From Oreocharis arfaki (taxonomy: Eukaryota > Chordata > Aves > Passeriformes > Paramythiidae), in assembly GCA_013398015.1 (NCBI GenBank), contig VZRR01004501.1:124001-188000 (forward strand): 64,000 bases of DNA, read 5' to 3'. How positions within the stretch are numbered: the stretch's first letter is position 1; each line of letters starts with the position of its first letter. Under the pieces are notes generated by a model, which worked only from the letters and a program-made list of their open reading frames with translations, searched no databases and was not told the DNA's origin. This document shows positions 45,729-58,646 of this stretch, in pieces. Made by a program: the position numbers and the translations under genes.

Positions 45729-46571
45729 TTTACTCACCAAAAAATCAGGGTCCAGATGAAACTGTCTAAATAATTAGCAAAATCAAAGGAGAATGACTGC
45801 AGACTTCCAAAATTAAGGATCACAAGCCCTAAATGAAACCCGTTACAAGATTAATAAATCCCTTTTTTGTGTTTAGGAACCCCTGAGAAGCACAGCACTC
45901 ATTCTGCTATTCTTTCTTGATTCATACATTCCTTTCTTGTTGAGATCTTTTTTTTGGAAGTAATTAATGTGTGACACCAAATATTCTGTGTCTACAGAGT
46001 GTCTCAGTATCATTTTCTTTAAGCAATGGATGGAGAAGAATCATCTTCTGTGGGTCTGGAACAAAACTGAAACATAAAAGAAATTATAAGGAACTAAAAC
46101 AAAAAAAAATCTAACTAGAAAAGGTAAAAATAAAGATTTTATGCTCAGCTGTTTTAAACCCCTGTGGTTCCACTGGCTGGATAATACAGGGAGTTGTTCC
46201 AGGCTCCTTCCTCTAAGTAGGTACTGAAGGAAAAACTACCACCCTGGAGCCTGTTGTTATAATTTCTCTGCCAAAAATTGCTTATCCGTAGCAGAATCAG
46301 CAGAGATAACAGCTCCACAGTTGCTCCAGTGAAGATTTTGATAACTTAGCTCAAAGCTACCTCATGAAGAATTTCTTTGTGGCTGACTGATTCTCGGGCT
46401 AGAGCAGAATGTTGTCGTCTGATAAGCAGCCTACAGCGGTAAAAAACTCCAGGAAAAGGTGAGTACTTTGTGTTTTAAACCAGTGGTGGGAAAGAACAAA
46501 CCAAAAATTGTGAGATTTTAATAAATTTATTTGAGTAAATGTAGCCATATTGCACCAGAGAGGTCATCACC
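45729..46571. other. Unique non-coding stretch
   Basis: No repeat family or gene recognised; AT-rich, with A/T runs near 45949 and 46100. Confidence 0.4.
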
Positions 46572-46625
46572 ATAGAATTATAAAATAGCTTGGGGAGGGA
46601 CCTTAGGGAATATCTGATTCCAGCT
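46572..46625 (-). mobile_element. CR1 LINE 3'-terminal fragment, minus strand (decayed)
   Basis: CATAGAATTATAAAATAGCTTGG and GAGGGACCTTAGGGAATATC resemble the reversed CR1 tail with several substitutions. Similarity stops after GATTCCAG. It is short and diverged, so the call is less certain. Confidence 0.6.
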
Positions 46626-48873
46626 TTTCACCTGAACAAGAATTTACAGCCAGTGGTGATCTGGCCTGTGCTATTGATGGTTTTACAATAAATGTCCAAT
46701 ATCAGAATAACCATAAGCTGAAATGGTTGTTCTGCTAAGGGAATAAATGGAGTTCAGGTGGCTCCACTGCAGCTGGAAACTTCTCATCTGTGGAGATCTG
46801 AAGTGAAGGAAGATGAATCTCAGCCTTAATGTCCCAGCAGGAAGGGACTTCCCACCCTGAACAGCCCAGGGAAGTTTTTTTCCCAGGCTGTCAGGGGAAT
46901 AATGAATCTCAAGTGGTTGCCCTGACGGAGAGGCTCACCCAGGGATGGCTGTGCACAGCCCCTGGTGTTTGTGTGCTCGGGTGATAAGTGGGAGCTGTGT
47001 GCACCGACGAGGGCGATATCTTATCTCCAGCTGTGCTGCTTATCTGGAACAGCAGATCTGCTCCCAGGGATTCTCAGCATTCTCCACAAATATCAGACTG
47101 ACGAAACCAGGCTGCACCAGGAACATTCCAGTTAGCTTTGGGGATTTCTCGTTAGGGAGTGTGGAGGGTTTAGGAGTTTGGGCACATGGGAGGGGTGACT
47201 GAGGGACAAAAAGCAATGCCCAGTGCATTTTACTTGTTAATATAATGTAATCCTAACCCCTTGATGTAGATTCTAAGCATGGAGTGAGTGGGTGAACCCA
47301 CACCAAACCCAAAGCTTTTCCTGTGATTAACTGATTCCCAAAAAGGCTCTTCCCCTGTGAGTGTCTCACTCCCTCCTCTGGCCTCCTGTGGAGCACCCAG
47401 CACAAAAATTGTTCTCTGCCTCAAAATCCGTCTGCTTTGGTGCTTAAAACAACACACACACAGTTAGAAAACCTGCACAATTCTTGTGGATGTGTCATTT
47501 CATTCAGTCCTGTCTCAAAAAGGACAGAATTTATCATGTTTCTGGAGAAAATGAGAAATTTGGGAAGGTGCATCTTGGAGATAATGGTCTTGAATGGCAA
47601 CCTCTTGCCTAACATAAATATTCCCAGAATACTACAGGAGAATTCAGGAGGCAAATTTGAAAACTCCCACCACTTGTGAGTCCCAGAATGAAAGATCTTA
47701 GTGCAGCGTGTTGAAATACTTGCTGAAATTTGCTTTTTTTTTTTCAATGCATCATGTATTCCTATGGGAAATTCACATATTTTTGCCCTCCCATAAATGC
47801 AATTCCCTACAGCGTGTTTTTTCAACATCTTTCACTTCTCTCCCTTTCTTGATCCTTTATTTCCCCCTCAAGAATCACAAATACCAACATCCTGGAGGTT
47901 CTTTAAGCCTGAAGCAATGATTCAGGAGTAAAAAACCCACTCAATTCATAAAGTTAGCAACATAAAACAAAAACCATAGGGAAAAATCTCTTTGAAAAAA
48001 CAGAAAGAGAGAGAGAAACTTGGTTTTCACTCAGTGCTGGGTTTCATTTTGGAGATGTAAAGATGATCAAAAAGTCGTCCAGATCCAAAATAAACCATTA
48101 TTTTAGATCTGCCCTCCAAACACTTGCTGGGTAAACAATTTTTCAAGCTGAGAAGAAGAGGTTGAATTCAGAGATTTACAATTTTGGATAAACTTCAGGC
48201 AAAAGTGAACTTCCATAATCCAAATTATTTCATTATTTATCTGCAATGCTGGTATGGCTACACCGTGTTTGCTTCAGAAATTTGTTCTTTTTGGTGCTGG
48301 CTTTCACTGCACTGCATTTCTCAATCTACCCTGTATCTCTTTCAAATCTGACATATTTTTCTTGTCTCTGCCTCAGCATCTAAATACATGTTTCCTTTTC
48401 AGCTGCTACATTTCAGTTCCACATCCAAATTTACGGTCCTCTGTTTCCCTTTAACCTTTCTGCTTGGACACTGAAGATCTCTGTCCTGCAGTTCCTTCTT
48501 GTGAGTAAACAGCGGCGTGGAATAAAGGTCAGGTCAGTGATACAGGCCCCTCTCCTCCTCAGAGAGCAGTCTGGCCTGATGGAGATTCCCTTTGGGATGG
48601 TACATCCACTTCAGGTGCAGTGCTGGAGAGGCTGGAATCAGCAGCTCTTTGTGAATTGCTGATACCCACCGTGTTTCCCCCTGGAAAGAGCATTATTCAT
48701 GTGTGCAGGAAGGCTGAGCTGGCCATCAGCTCCTTGGGGATGCAGCATTTATCCCAAGGGCAAGAAGCAGGATCAATGCTCTGGGTAGCTGAGCCTGTAA
48801 GAGCAGTAAATTGATCACCCTTGCTTGTGCTCTCATGTGGATGCACAGTTTGTGCCATCAGCTCTGGGAGCCC
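46626..48873. other. Unique non-coding stretch
   Basis: No repeat family or gene recognised in 2.2 kb. The longest frame (47421-47828 minus, 135 codons) overlaps an 80-codon frame on the plus strand and shows no family signature. Confidence 0.4.
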
Positions 48874-49395
48874 AGCACAGGAAGGACTTGGAGCTGCTGG
48901 AGCCAGTCCAGAGGAGGCACCAGGATGATCAGAGGGATGGAGCAGCTCTGCTGGGAGGAAAGGATGGGAGAATTGGGATTGTTCATCCTGGAAAAGAGAC
49001 CCAGGGTGACCCAATTGTGGCCTTCCAGGACCTGAAGGGAGCTGACAGGGAAGACAGAGAGAGACTATTTCCTAGAGCCTGGAGAGCCCAGGACAAGGGG
49101 GAATGGCTTCAAACTGACAGAGAGCAGGGTTAGATGGAATATTGGGAAGAAATTCCTCCCTGTGAGGGTGGGGAGGCCCTGGCACAGGGAGCCCAGAGAA
49201 GCTGTGGCTGCCCCTGGATCCCTGGAAGTGTCCAAGGCCAGGCTGGACAGAGCTGGGAGCAGCCTGGGACAGTGGAAGGTGTCGCTGCCCATGGCAGGGG
49301 TTGGAACAAGATGATCTTTAAGGTCCCTCCCAACTCAGGCCATTCCATGATTCTATGGCTGTTCTATGATTCCATGGTTCTGTGATTCTGTGAGC
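48874..49395 (+). mobile_element. CR1 LINE, longest copy in the window, plus strand
   Basis: About 520 bp of CR1: GCACAGGAAGGACTTGGAGC, CCAGAGGAGGCACCAGGATG, ATGGAGCAGCTCTGCTGGGA, CATCCTGGAAAAGAGACCC, ACAAGGGGGAATGGCTTCAA, GAAATTCCTCCCTGTGAGGG, GAGGCCCTGGCACAGGGAGC, CCTGGATCCCTGGAAGTGTC, GCTGCCCATGGCAGGGGTTG and an extended tail of ATTCTATG, ATTCCATG and ATTCTGTG repeats (about 49344-49392). Short frames inside are remnants of the element. The young look and long tail suggest a relatively recent insertion. Confidence 0.94.
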
Positions 49396-49401
49396 CTATG
49401 A

Positions 49402-49484
49402 TCACATCTCTCAGAAATTCTTCAGGGCAGTTCTATCAGCACTNACACCTCTTAGAAATTCTTCAGGGCAGTTCTATCAGCACT
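49402..49484 (+). repeat. ~40-bp tandem duplication split by a single N
   Basis: ACATCTCTCAGAAATTCTTC...CAGCACT (ending 49443) and ACACCTCTTAGAAATTCTTC...CAGCACT (49445-49484) are the same sequence apart from two C/T differences. N at 49444 lies exactly between them. This repeats the pattern seen at 41417 and points to unmerged contig ends. Confidence 0.9.
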
Positions 49485-49639
49485 CCAGTAATGAGTGGAC
49501 TCTGCACGGAGTTCCATCGCATCAGAATGTTCCTCCTGTCCTGAAATACAAGGTAAAAAATGGAAAAATTAGCAGCACTACCATGCTCTTGTCTACCTAT
49601 ATTATTCTACTACTAATTGTGATGTCTGCCTTGTCAAAA

Positions 49640-49896
49640 CATGATGGAATCATGGAATCACAGAATATCCTAAACTGGAAGGGACCCACAAGGGTCATCG
49701 GGTTCAGCCCCTGGCCCTGCATAGGAAAACATGAAAAATCCCACTCTGCCTGTGACCCAAGTGCCTCTTGAACTCTGCCAGCCTTGGTGCTGTGACCACC
49801 TCCCTTGGGAGCCTTTTCCAGGGCCCCACCACCCTCTGGGTGAAGAACCTTTTCCTAATATCCCACTGAAACCTTCCCTGACAGGGCTTGCTGCCA
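49640..49896 (-). mobile_element. CR1 LINE (CR1-X-like), minus strand
   Basis: The plus strand reads GATGGAATCATGGAATCACAG, GAAGGGACCCACAAGGGTCA (49679-49698), CAGCCCCTGGCCCTGCATAG, GCCCCACCACCCTCTGGGTG and ACCTTTTCCTAATATCCCAC. It is the same sub-type as 4939-5200 but better preserved. Confidence 0.92.
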
Positions 49897-51002
49897 TTAC
49901 ATGTGAAATTTATGCAAGAATACAGACAGATTTCTGATCTTCACTATTAATTCTCACCCTCTCCTTCCATTCCTAAGTGGGTCTTTATTGTCACTTCTTC
50001 ATTGCCCATTTATAGATATTTCACCTCTTCTTGTTTCTGTTCCACTCCATGACATAAGGGAAGCAAGGACATGATAATTTTTTCCCGTTTCGTATTTTCC
50101 CCTCTGTTTGGTGCAGATGCAGAATTTCACAGCAATCCTAAAGGACACAGGAAGCAGTTCCTGCCTGATTGACTCAGTCTTTGCCTAACAGGAGCTGTAC
50201 TGGGAATCTTCACTTTAGGGCATAATTGTGGTAATCCAAAGGCATTCCCAAAAAGCAATGTGCATTTTCTTGTGTATGAAACACACTTGAAGCTGTTGAT
50301 TGATGCACTTAGAATTGCTTCGTGCACCATCTGTATCCATCTGTGCACGCTTGAACGCTGCTTAAAAACCTCACTCGATCACCAGCACATTAGAGAGAAG
50401 TGGTATTTCTGTTAATAAAGTGTATTAATAAAGCTCAAATGGTATCTCGCTTCATTCAGCCCTATCAAATGTGATCACTGTATGACCAGTTTAAAATTAG
50501 AGAAGTCTCACTTAAACATGTGTTAATGCTTCAGGCTCCAGCTCTCATCAGCCTCGCTGAAATTATTGCACAGACTTATTTCGGAAGAAATCAAGAAGGA
50601 GCAGTTAAAAACTTTATGGTTAAAAACTTTGTGATTGAAAACTCAAAGCATTTTTAGAAAGGAAAATGTTTAGAAGTTTTTCTCCCCTTTTTTGTATACC
50701 TTCCTTGGCCTAACAGGAAATTTGACTGACAACTTTGAAAGTTGTCTCAAAAAATCATGTAGAAACATTCCTCAAAGAGAACCCTTTTAACTCAGGCCTT
50801 CTCATTTGCAGATTAATGTGCATATATCTCAGAACACACCAGTGATGCCTTCTTGCACTAATTATCAGTTCCTTGCCACTGAATATCCCTGTATGGGATT
50901 TCGATAGGAATGTAATGACCTTAAAACCATTACAAACACAAAATGATTTTAAATACAGCCTACCCTAACAGAGATGCTCAGAACCTCTCTGGCATTTAAA
51001 CA
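49897..51002. other. Unique non-coding stretch
   Basis: No repeat family or gene recognised. AAAAACTTTATGGTTAAAAACTTTGTG near 50607-50633 holds a short local duplication of TTAAAAACTTT. Confidence 0.4.
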
Positions 51003-51036
51003 CAGAACCATAGAATCACAGAATCATGGAATCGTA
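51003..51036 (-). mobile_element. CR1 LINE 3'-tail remnant, minus strand
   Basis: AGAACCATAGAATCACAGAA and TCATGGAATCGTA are reversed CR1 tail units only; no body sequence follows. It lies 36 bp upstream of a plus-strand CR1. Confidence 0.65.
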
Positions 51037-51071
51037 GTGCTGAGACACTGCAACAGTTTCCTGGAGATATT

Positions 51072-51222
51072 TTGGCTTCCCCATCGCTGGAAGTGTCCAA
51101 GGCCAGGTTGGATGGGGCTTGGAGCAACCTGGTCTAATGGAATGTGTCCCTGCCCATGGCTGGGGTGGAACTGGATGTCTTTAAGGTCCCTTCCAACCCA
51201 AATTATTCCCTGATTTTATGAC
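51072..51222 (+). mobile_element. CR1 LINE 3'-terminal fragment, plus strand
   Basis: About 150 bp: CCCCATCGCTGGAAGTGTCC, AAGGCCAGGTTGGATGGGGC, GTGTCCCTGCCCATGGCTGG, TTTAAGGTCCCTTCCAACCC and the tail TTCCCTGATTTTATGACTG. Confidence 0.92.
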
Positions 51223-53405
51223 TGTGCCACCCATCAACCCCACATGGATATCTGGATACCTCTGAGCATCTCAAATGACACCAGAGGACTTTCTGAGGAC
51301 AACAGAATTGAGTCCCTTGTGAGAAAGTCCAATGCTTACCTCAAACACATCTCTCTGGGGAGCTGAATCACTCTCTGAATCCCACAGACAGCAAAGAGCA
51401 GCTCTGCCCTGGCTGTGGGGGCAGTGCAGGAGCCTGGTTTGCTCCCAGACCTGCCCAAGGATGCTCAGCGCTGACGTCTCACTCCGTCAATTGGCTTTCA
51501 TCCGGGGAGACAGAGAAGAGAGGTGATGAATATGACTCAGAACTTTATGTCCTTAAGTTCTCAAAAGTTTTTTATATGGACTGTTTTTAGTGATGGACTC
51601 ATTTTAGTGAGTTGTAATTCCAGGTAAAATCCCATAACAAAAAAAAAATATGGAAAACGCCATCCATAGATTTAATGGGATTATCACCAGACAGGATCCT
51701 TTGCCTTCCCAGACATAAGCTAGGGATGGCTGAACATTTTAAAAGAGGAATTCCTCAGATGTGTATTTCATTAGCTGCATAATGTCACCCCTTAGTCCTG
51801 AATCTGGGATTTTTTTCCTTGACACCCGAAGCTCTCAATCCACCCTGCGCTGCATTTCTCCATTCACAGAGCTGCTCCCTTCTCAGGAGAGCTCATTTCC
51901 CAGCAACACCAATTACTGTCACCTCCTTTCACTTGACATTAATCGCAAGACAAGCAGAACTAGCTGTACTTAGGCCTGCCAGGCTGATCTGCAACTGATT
52001 TAACAGCTGCACTTTTGCTTGCTGTTCAGTGCAGCACTACAGAAAACAGCTGTGGTGCTTTTAGTTTAGGGGGGAAACAGGCTTTCACTGGCTATTTTAT
52101 TTTAAAGAATCCCATCTAAGACATGTTTTTAAAGGATCCTGTCTGAGACAAAATGCTCATTGGAAATCAGGCAGCACAGGCAGCATCTCTCATGTATATA
52201 CTTACTGAGTAGATTTTTTTTGGGGGGGGTGGGTTTTGGTTTCTTTCTTGATTATAACAATCTTGAGGAAACCAAAGCGAGTGATTTCAGTCAGAATATG
52301 GTTATAGGGAGGGAAAGTGAGGAGGTACCAACCATTTTAGTTAGTCCTTAATATAAATACTTAAAAAATTAGTTCTGTTCTCTTTTCCTCAGCTTTGAGA
52401 ATGGGAGAACTAAAACATTTTATATAGATATAATTATTTCTATACCTGTCTTTACATGCATTCAGTCCCAAGGCTGAACTGTCCTCATCCTGCTGACTTT
52501 CAAAGGGTCAGCAGGTGTCAGCAACTGAGGTAATCTGGGTATAAAACCAGATTTAAGGCTTTTGCTCCACAAACAGGAGATGGACCTTGAAATTGAATCT
52601 CTGGTTCTGCTCAGACACAGAGCGATGTCCCTGACTTCTGTGTGCCTCTGCCTCTGTCTCTGGGTTAATCAGGACTTTAATAGCATCTATACCACACTAT
52701 TTTAATGCATTCAAACAATTCCATGGGAGTGAAGTCCAGGCATTTCCTCAGGGGGCAGGGAGTGGGAGCTGGCTCTGTTTTTAATTACAGGCGTTGAGTT
52801 CATTACCCATAGCTGTCTTCTGAGCATACACAGGGTAGGAAGGCAATATGACCCCCAGGGAGAGGAAAGCTCCAGAAGCCTGATGTCTGAGATGATTTTT
52901 TTCCTAATCTGCTTCATAAAAGAGAGGCTCTTCACCTCTGACATCCTTTATCTTGTCATCTCACTTCAAGTGTTTTAGTGCTAAAACAACGTCTGTCCTT
53001 CACTGTATTTTTATATAACACTTGAAATGATGTGTTTCCCATCTGGGCTGGAATATCCATAAAGTGCTGATACAGAACACCAGGTTATGATTTCAAACCA
53101 TGATAGGGGTCTTTCCACTTAATTGTCTGGTTCTGGTATTTGGATGTGAATTTCCCATCTAAGTACCTAGGACCCATTAATTCCAAAGAGAAACTCACTC
53201 TTCTGGGAAATTAGAGCTCTAATTGGGTTTCTTCTGGGACACACCAGGTGGATTTTGCTCTCCAGTGATGTCTAGGGCTTGAAGATTACACCTGCCTGTG
53301 GGATCAGGGGTGAGCTATAACTGCTGCTAACTCCCTCAGGAGTGGTGAAGCTCCAGACTGAAGCTGTTAAAAATCCTCTTGGGCATCCAAATCCCTCTTT
53401 ACCGT
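51223..53405. other. Unique non-coding stretch
   Basis: No transposon or gene recognised in 2.2 kb. CCTGCTGAC (52489-52497) and GTCAGCAGG (52507-52515) form a perfect 9-bp inverted repeat with a 9-nt loop (TTTCAAAGG). A T8G8-like run lies near 52206-52221. Confidence 0.4.
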
Positions 53406-53560
53406 TGTGTTGGGTTTGCATGCCAAGGGAGATGGTGAATTCAGAGGTGGCTTCTGTGTGACAGAGCTTCCCCTGTGTCCGACAGAGCCAGTTCCAGCCA
53501 TGAGATGTTCTCAGCTGACTTCAGCACCCCCCAGCATCCGCAGTGCTGGGATCTATGGAC
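53406..53560 (+). mobile_element. ERVL-type LTR remnant
   Basis: It starts TGTGTTGGGTTTGCATGCCA, a characteristic avian ERVL-type LTR opening, followed by GAGGTGGCTTCTGTGTGACA, CTTCCCCTGTGTCCGACAGA and GCCAGTTCCAGCCATGAGAT. Similarity then decays, and a poly(A) region is not recognisable. Compared with the remembered consensus, a segment in the first 70 bp is missing. It is not the same LTR family as 1652-2010. No internal viral sequence lies nearby, so this is a solo or truncated LTR. Confidence 0.6.
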
Positions 53561-56500
53561 AATTTGCAGTCAGAAAGAGATAAACTCTTTTAAGCGTGGT
53601 TTCTCTGATGCATTAGCAATGTCCATCCTTCTGATGACTTGATCTGCTCCCAACAAAACTGATTTCTCTCTTCTGATGCAAAGGAGAATCTCAGCTGAAG
53701 ATGTTTACGTTGCGGATGTTTATAAATGGTCAGGCACCAGCCTACATTTACAATTTGGATGTTCACCAGCTGATTCAGTCTGAAACAGGAGATTTCCTGG
53801 TGCTTTAAGTTCATCTTATGAAATTAGAATTACATGTAAAGAGCACTGTTTGTAGTCAGGCAAAGGGAGCTGAACAAAGCAACTTGGGCTTCTGGAGCTG
53901 CCTTCGTACGGCGAATCTTGTGACTACATTTCTGAAAGACATATCAGACACTCAGCTTTCTGGAGGTTTTTCCAGCCTTAAATAATTCCAGCCCCCCCTG
54001 AATGACTTTATTTCAGCCTTTCTTCATCCTCCAGCTGCTCCACGTTTCCAGTGCACCCACAGGCACACATCCATCTCTCGGTGCATACACGTAAATGAAT
54101 AGGATTTTAATATGAACGGGGGGAAGTACTATAAAACCAAACAAGATTATGTTACAGGATTTAAATCAGATTACATCTCAGCTCCCCAAGTCGATGGGAG
54201 AACGGAGAGATGGACTGTATTAATTAAAAAAGATGATGTTTAGACATGCATTCATGTCTATGGAAAGGCTGGCACCAGCCATTTGCTGAGGTTACCACCG
54301 AGCTGACTGCTGAGCTCGGAAGGGGAGGCGCATCTTTGAGAGGTGGAAAACGCTCTCCTTTGGGCTTGGCTTGCAGAGAGGAGCTGCTGCCACAGCACTG
54401 TGGTGGTGGAATGTGTGGTGGTCTTTTTTAGAGCACCTTTTGCGACAGTAGGGTCTGGACTGGGGTTTTGGAGCGCGGCAGCACCACCCCAAGCTGGCTT
54501 TACATGAGCCAGCACTGGAGCCTGGTGCTAGCAGATATTTCCAGCATTTTTAGATTTTACATTCTAATGAGAGACAATCTGTGACGTGCAGCTCAGACAG
54601 ACTCCCTGACTGCCCACTGCTATGCACGGGCACTGAGGTGAATTTGCAGAGCAATGAGAATCCCTAATCCTCCAAACCTGTAACCCTCATATCTCTCCAG
54701 CCTCCTCAATAAAGAAAATCATGCAAATTTGGCATGATTTCCAGTCAGAACAAAAATATGATGGGCCTCCAGCCTCCTGGTGCTGCAGTAAACCTGGATC
54801 TGGAAAAGGAAAATCAAAGAGAGGGAGAGAGAGGGCTTTTCAACAAGAATCTTTCCTCAAATCAGCCCAAAAAGCACATTTAGCTGCCTGTAGCATTTCC
54901 TTTTGACAAAGAAAAAAGTAATAATCATCCCCAGCTGTGACCCTAGCAATAAACACATTCCTGTTGTCATTGTCAGGCCATAAACCCACGGCTTCTCTGC
55001 TGGAAACAAAGACCCGTTCAGGTGCCAAGCATGAAGGGCTGCTATTTGTACAGAAACTGCACTTTCAGGGGAAGTTCACAATCACTCTAAGAAGTCCCTG
55101 TGCTCTCAAGCAGTGTGACTCCACCGTTCCCAGCAGTCTGCACTTCATCCAGCATGTGTTGACTTCTCTGCAGCCACGGAAGACAAAGAGTTTAAAATGT
55201 TGCTGTGTTCCTCCGATTCAATTTACCATCTTCTGCCTTCGATGGCTCACCTGCTGTGGACCTGATTCTCCTTCCAGTTATACAAGGGTAAACCAGCAGG
55301 AAAAGCTCTCCCCAGCCCTGAGTTATATTGGAGGGAGGAAAAAAAACTGCACAGGTTTCCTTTGTTAAAAGGGCTGTACAATAACACCAGTCCCCCTAAG
55401 ATCTAAAGAAAAGGGTTCCAAGAAACCGTGACAATAATACACATTTTTTTCTGTGATTTCAGAAAAAAATATTGGCCTACTGAGCCCTAAAGGGGACTTA
55501 CACAAGGGTTTATGGAAATTGATTAGGTATTTCATTATTCATTCCTTTTAATTTTGAAGAATAATAATCATTATTATGATAATGCTATTATGACCCAGAA
55601 TATCAGCTGGTTTTAGAGAACAAAGAATTGTCTGAAAGGATATGATTTTTCCGAAAGTACTGTGTAGACATCTGTACCTTGGTTGTTCCTCTCAACTCTT
55701 TCAAAATCACTGGGAAGTAAGGATTTGTTTGGAACGATTAATCTCGTGTTGAAATAAGTGTCTGCAATAAGTCAAAGGAATCATCTGTTTCTCTGTATTA
55801 CTCATAGCAGGAAATTCAGCTCCAGCTGAGCCCTGTTCATCAATGATGCAGATATCTCACTTTATGGGAGATGTTTAATCATGGGGTCAGACTCTGAGGT
55901 TATACTTCTACAGAGGGAAAAATAATTCATATTTTGAGGTAAGATTTCTGCCCTTTAAATGCAGGTGCTCACAGGTGTTGTGCTGCTGGTCACCAGCATT
56001 ATTTGCTCTTCTTGGAAGTTTTTATGGGGTGATGGGAATGGACGCAGTGAACAAGAAAGTGGCTCAGGAAACTTTGCCAACTCAGAGTTTTGTCCATCTC
56101 TGCTTACCATGAAAATCATCCTGTACATTTTTGCTCTTCCTGTGAACGGTAATTTTTCCATCCAGAGAAATCTGCATGTCTTTTTTGAGACAAAATCGCA
56201 GTTTCACTGGATTTCTGCATCTCTGGAAGGAATGGGCTGTGCAGGATTCACTTTGAACCGCATACAGCTTATACACAGTTCACTTATAGCTATTTCCTAG
56301 CATCCAAATCCCATTAGAAACCCCCAAATTCAGTATTTTCCATGCTTCTGAGGGGTTGCCCTGGCTTTCTTCTCTCTTTGAAAGGTGTTGAAGATCCAGA
56401 GGAGTGAAAATGATGTTTTCTTTCCTCCTTGTCCATGTGATCCCTGCAGATCCCTGCCCTTTGCACTGTGCTTGACTCTAAGGAAGAGCACACAGCCCTT

Positions 56501-58440
56501 AAGCTTTAAGCACACTGTCAAAAATCATTATGTCTTCTAGACAGGAAAGACAGGTTGGAGAAAAAAAAATAAAGAAAAAAGACTAGATTCTTGGAGTATA
56601 TTTCAAGATGCTTTTCTTTATCCTTAGGATTCAGGGATGTTATATAATATAGTAATAAAAGAGAAAACATTGTAGGTGGTTTTGTTGTGGGTTTTTTTTT
56701 TCCTTTTTAGATGTTTTTCTGTACTTGTTACTACACTCCTGCAGATCTGCTCAGCAGCAATTAGAGACAGGTTTTGTGTGGATTTCTTTGTCTGTCCTGT
56801 CTCTGTGAAACATGGGCAGTGATCAGGATGCAGAGCAGAGAGAACAGGAGATGGCTGGAACAGCACCTTTCCTCCTGAATACCCCTCTCCACGCTCTGTG
56901 TGCTTTAATATTCCTTCTTCACCACCTCCTACCCACAGGAATGACTTCTGTGAGCTTCTCTGCAGCATTCACTGCTCCATCCACTGGCTCCTGACCCTGC
57001 CACAGCCCTTGTTCACAGGAGGGAAGAGATCTCCTGGGTTTGCTCTGGAAAAGAAAGCTGCAGGAGCCAGTGGCAGATGCTGGTCACCAACTTTTCCCTT
57101 GGGGTGCACCAGAGCATGATAGCCCTGCCTCGGAGGGTGGTGTAAAAGCAGCAGGATTGAGGGAAGCAGTGGCACACCAGGAGGCACTTTGCAGTCCTCA
57201 GGGGCAGTGGTTGTGCTCTCTTTTACAACCAAACTACGCTGAGCTTCAAGCTCGAGTGTCCAAAGCAGTGAGGATCAGTATTAACATCTCATTTCATCAC
57301 TCAGACTGGCAGCACCTCGGTTTGTTACTTCTGAAAGACTCCACATCCCCGGAGAATATTCCTTCAGCACCTGCAGTCCACTTGATAAAACTGCATCAAC
57401 ACCTTCTAGACCCTCCTACAAACCAGCTCCTTTTCCATGCCCTGCTGCCCCAAGCTTTTCTGCTTCAAGCAGCGAAGGGAAGTTGAAAGGACACCTGGCT
57501 GTGTATCCCGGGCTCTTAACAGGGACAATGGCAGACACATCTTCCTTTCCTACACGCCCTCCTTCATCCTTCCCTCACCCTGCTCATTGTCCAGTTAATT
57601 ATCTTCCCTGAGACTCTCTTTAATTCCAGTGGAGGATAAAAGCTGGCTGTAACAATGCAGCACATCTCTGTGAGGGCAGCAAGAGAAAGAAAGAGAGATT
57701 CCAGCTTCATAGTGGCTGACAAATCACTCAGTCAATTCTTGGCTGCCAGCTGATAGGATTATCCTAAACAGGCTTTGTGAGGCTTGGGTTTTATGCACAC
57801 ACACACGTCCAAATTAAGTGATAATCTTTCTGATGCTTGAATTAAATAATAGTGTGAGGATATCAGGCCCTGATCACTTCAAACAACAACAAATACCAAT
57901 CTGGTATCTTATTAATCATTAAAATGAGCCCTGTGAAAACAGCAGTTCCTCAGCTTTTATGAACTGGCATTTCTCCACCGAAATCAGCGGCATTGGATTC
58001 GTTTGCTGCTGTGGGGAATTCAACCCATAATGTTTTTATATTATTGTTAAATGTTACATTAGGGCTGGCACTGCATCGAGGCTTTTCAGGGAGAGATGTA
58101 CATAAAATTATCATAACGATGGACTTAATTGTGAACACATTGCCTTTTAAGCAGTGTTTCAGTCAATTTTTAACATTATTCTTTTAAAAGGGGAACATAC
58201 CTTGGACAGACAGAGGTGCAAAGCAGAGTATGGTGTTAAAAGAAAGATATTCTGTAATTCTGTGATTCTGTGGTGTGTGACTGAGTACCTGACAGAAATT
58301 CTCTCTTATGCATCCACACATCTCAGGCAAAGGCAAAATTCCACCGTGTTTCTCAGCCCAGCTGTGAGGCAGAGAATGATATTACATGCAAAGGCCTCCA
58401 CTATAAACCAAACTCTTAAAGAGCAAAGAATAATTTTCTC
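53561..58440. other. Unique non-coding stretch, transposon-poor
   Basis: No transposon or gene is recognised in 4.9 kb. The longest frames are 54937-55368 plus (143 codons) and 57040-57486 plus (148 codons); neither shows a recognisable domain. Short TAAT/ATTA-rich segments occur (for example 55558-55592). A CpG-containing GC-richer part lies around 54290-54480. Confidence 0.4.
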
Positions 58441-58646
58441 TTAAGGATTCAGTTCTGGGTTCTAATTATCACGATTTGGCAAGTTAACTAAGTTGTTGTA
58501 ATGGCCCATATGCACCACATCAGCCTGCAGGAAACATTAATGCCTGAGAGCCGAACTCTTTTTATGGATGCTTGGCCTTTTCACAAGTGCTAAATGAAAT
58601 ATATTAGAATCATCTCAGTGAGTTTAAGTTACAAGACAGTTCATTA

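Noticed and set aside
54290..54480. CpG island promoter
   Set aside because: Only a handful of CpGs in about 190 bp; not dense enough and no exon follows.
54937..55368. 143-codon open frame with N-terminal hydrophobic run
   Set aside because: Hydrophobic start alone is not evidence of a secreted protein; no family features or exon boundaries are seen.
57040..57486. 148-codon open frame
   Set aside because: No recognisable domain or homologue known to me, and other frames overlap it in the same GC-richer block.
58249..58272. CR1 tail remnant (ATTCTGTAATTCTGTGATTCTGTGG)
   Set aside because: Only about 24 bp of tail-like repeats with no CR1 body; too short to separate from a simple repeat.
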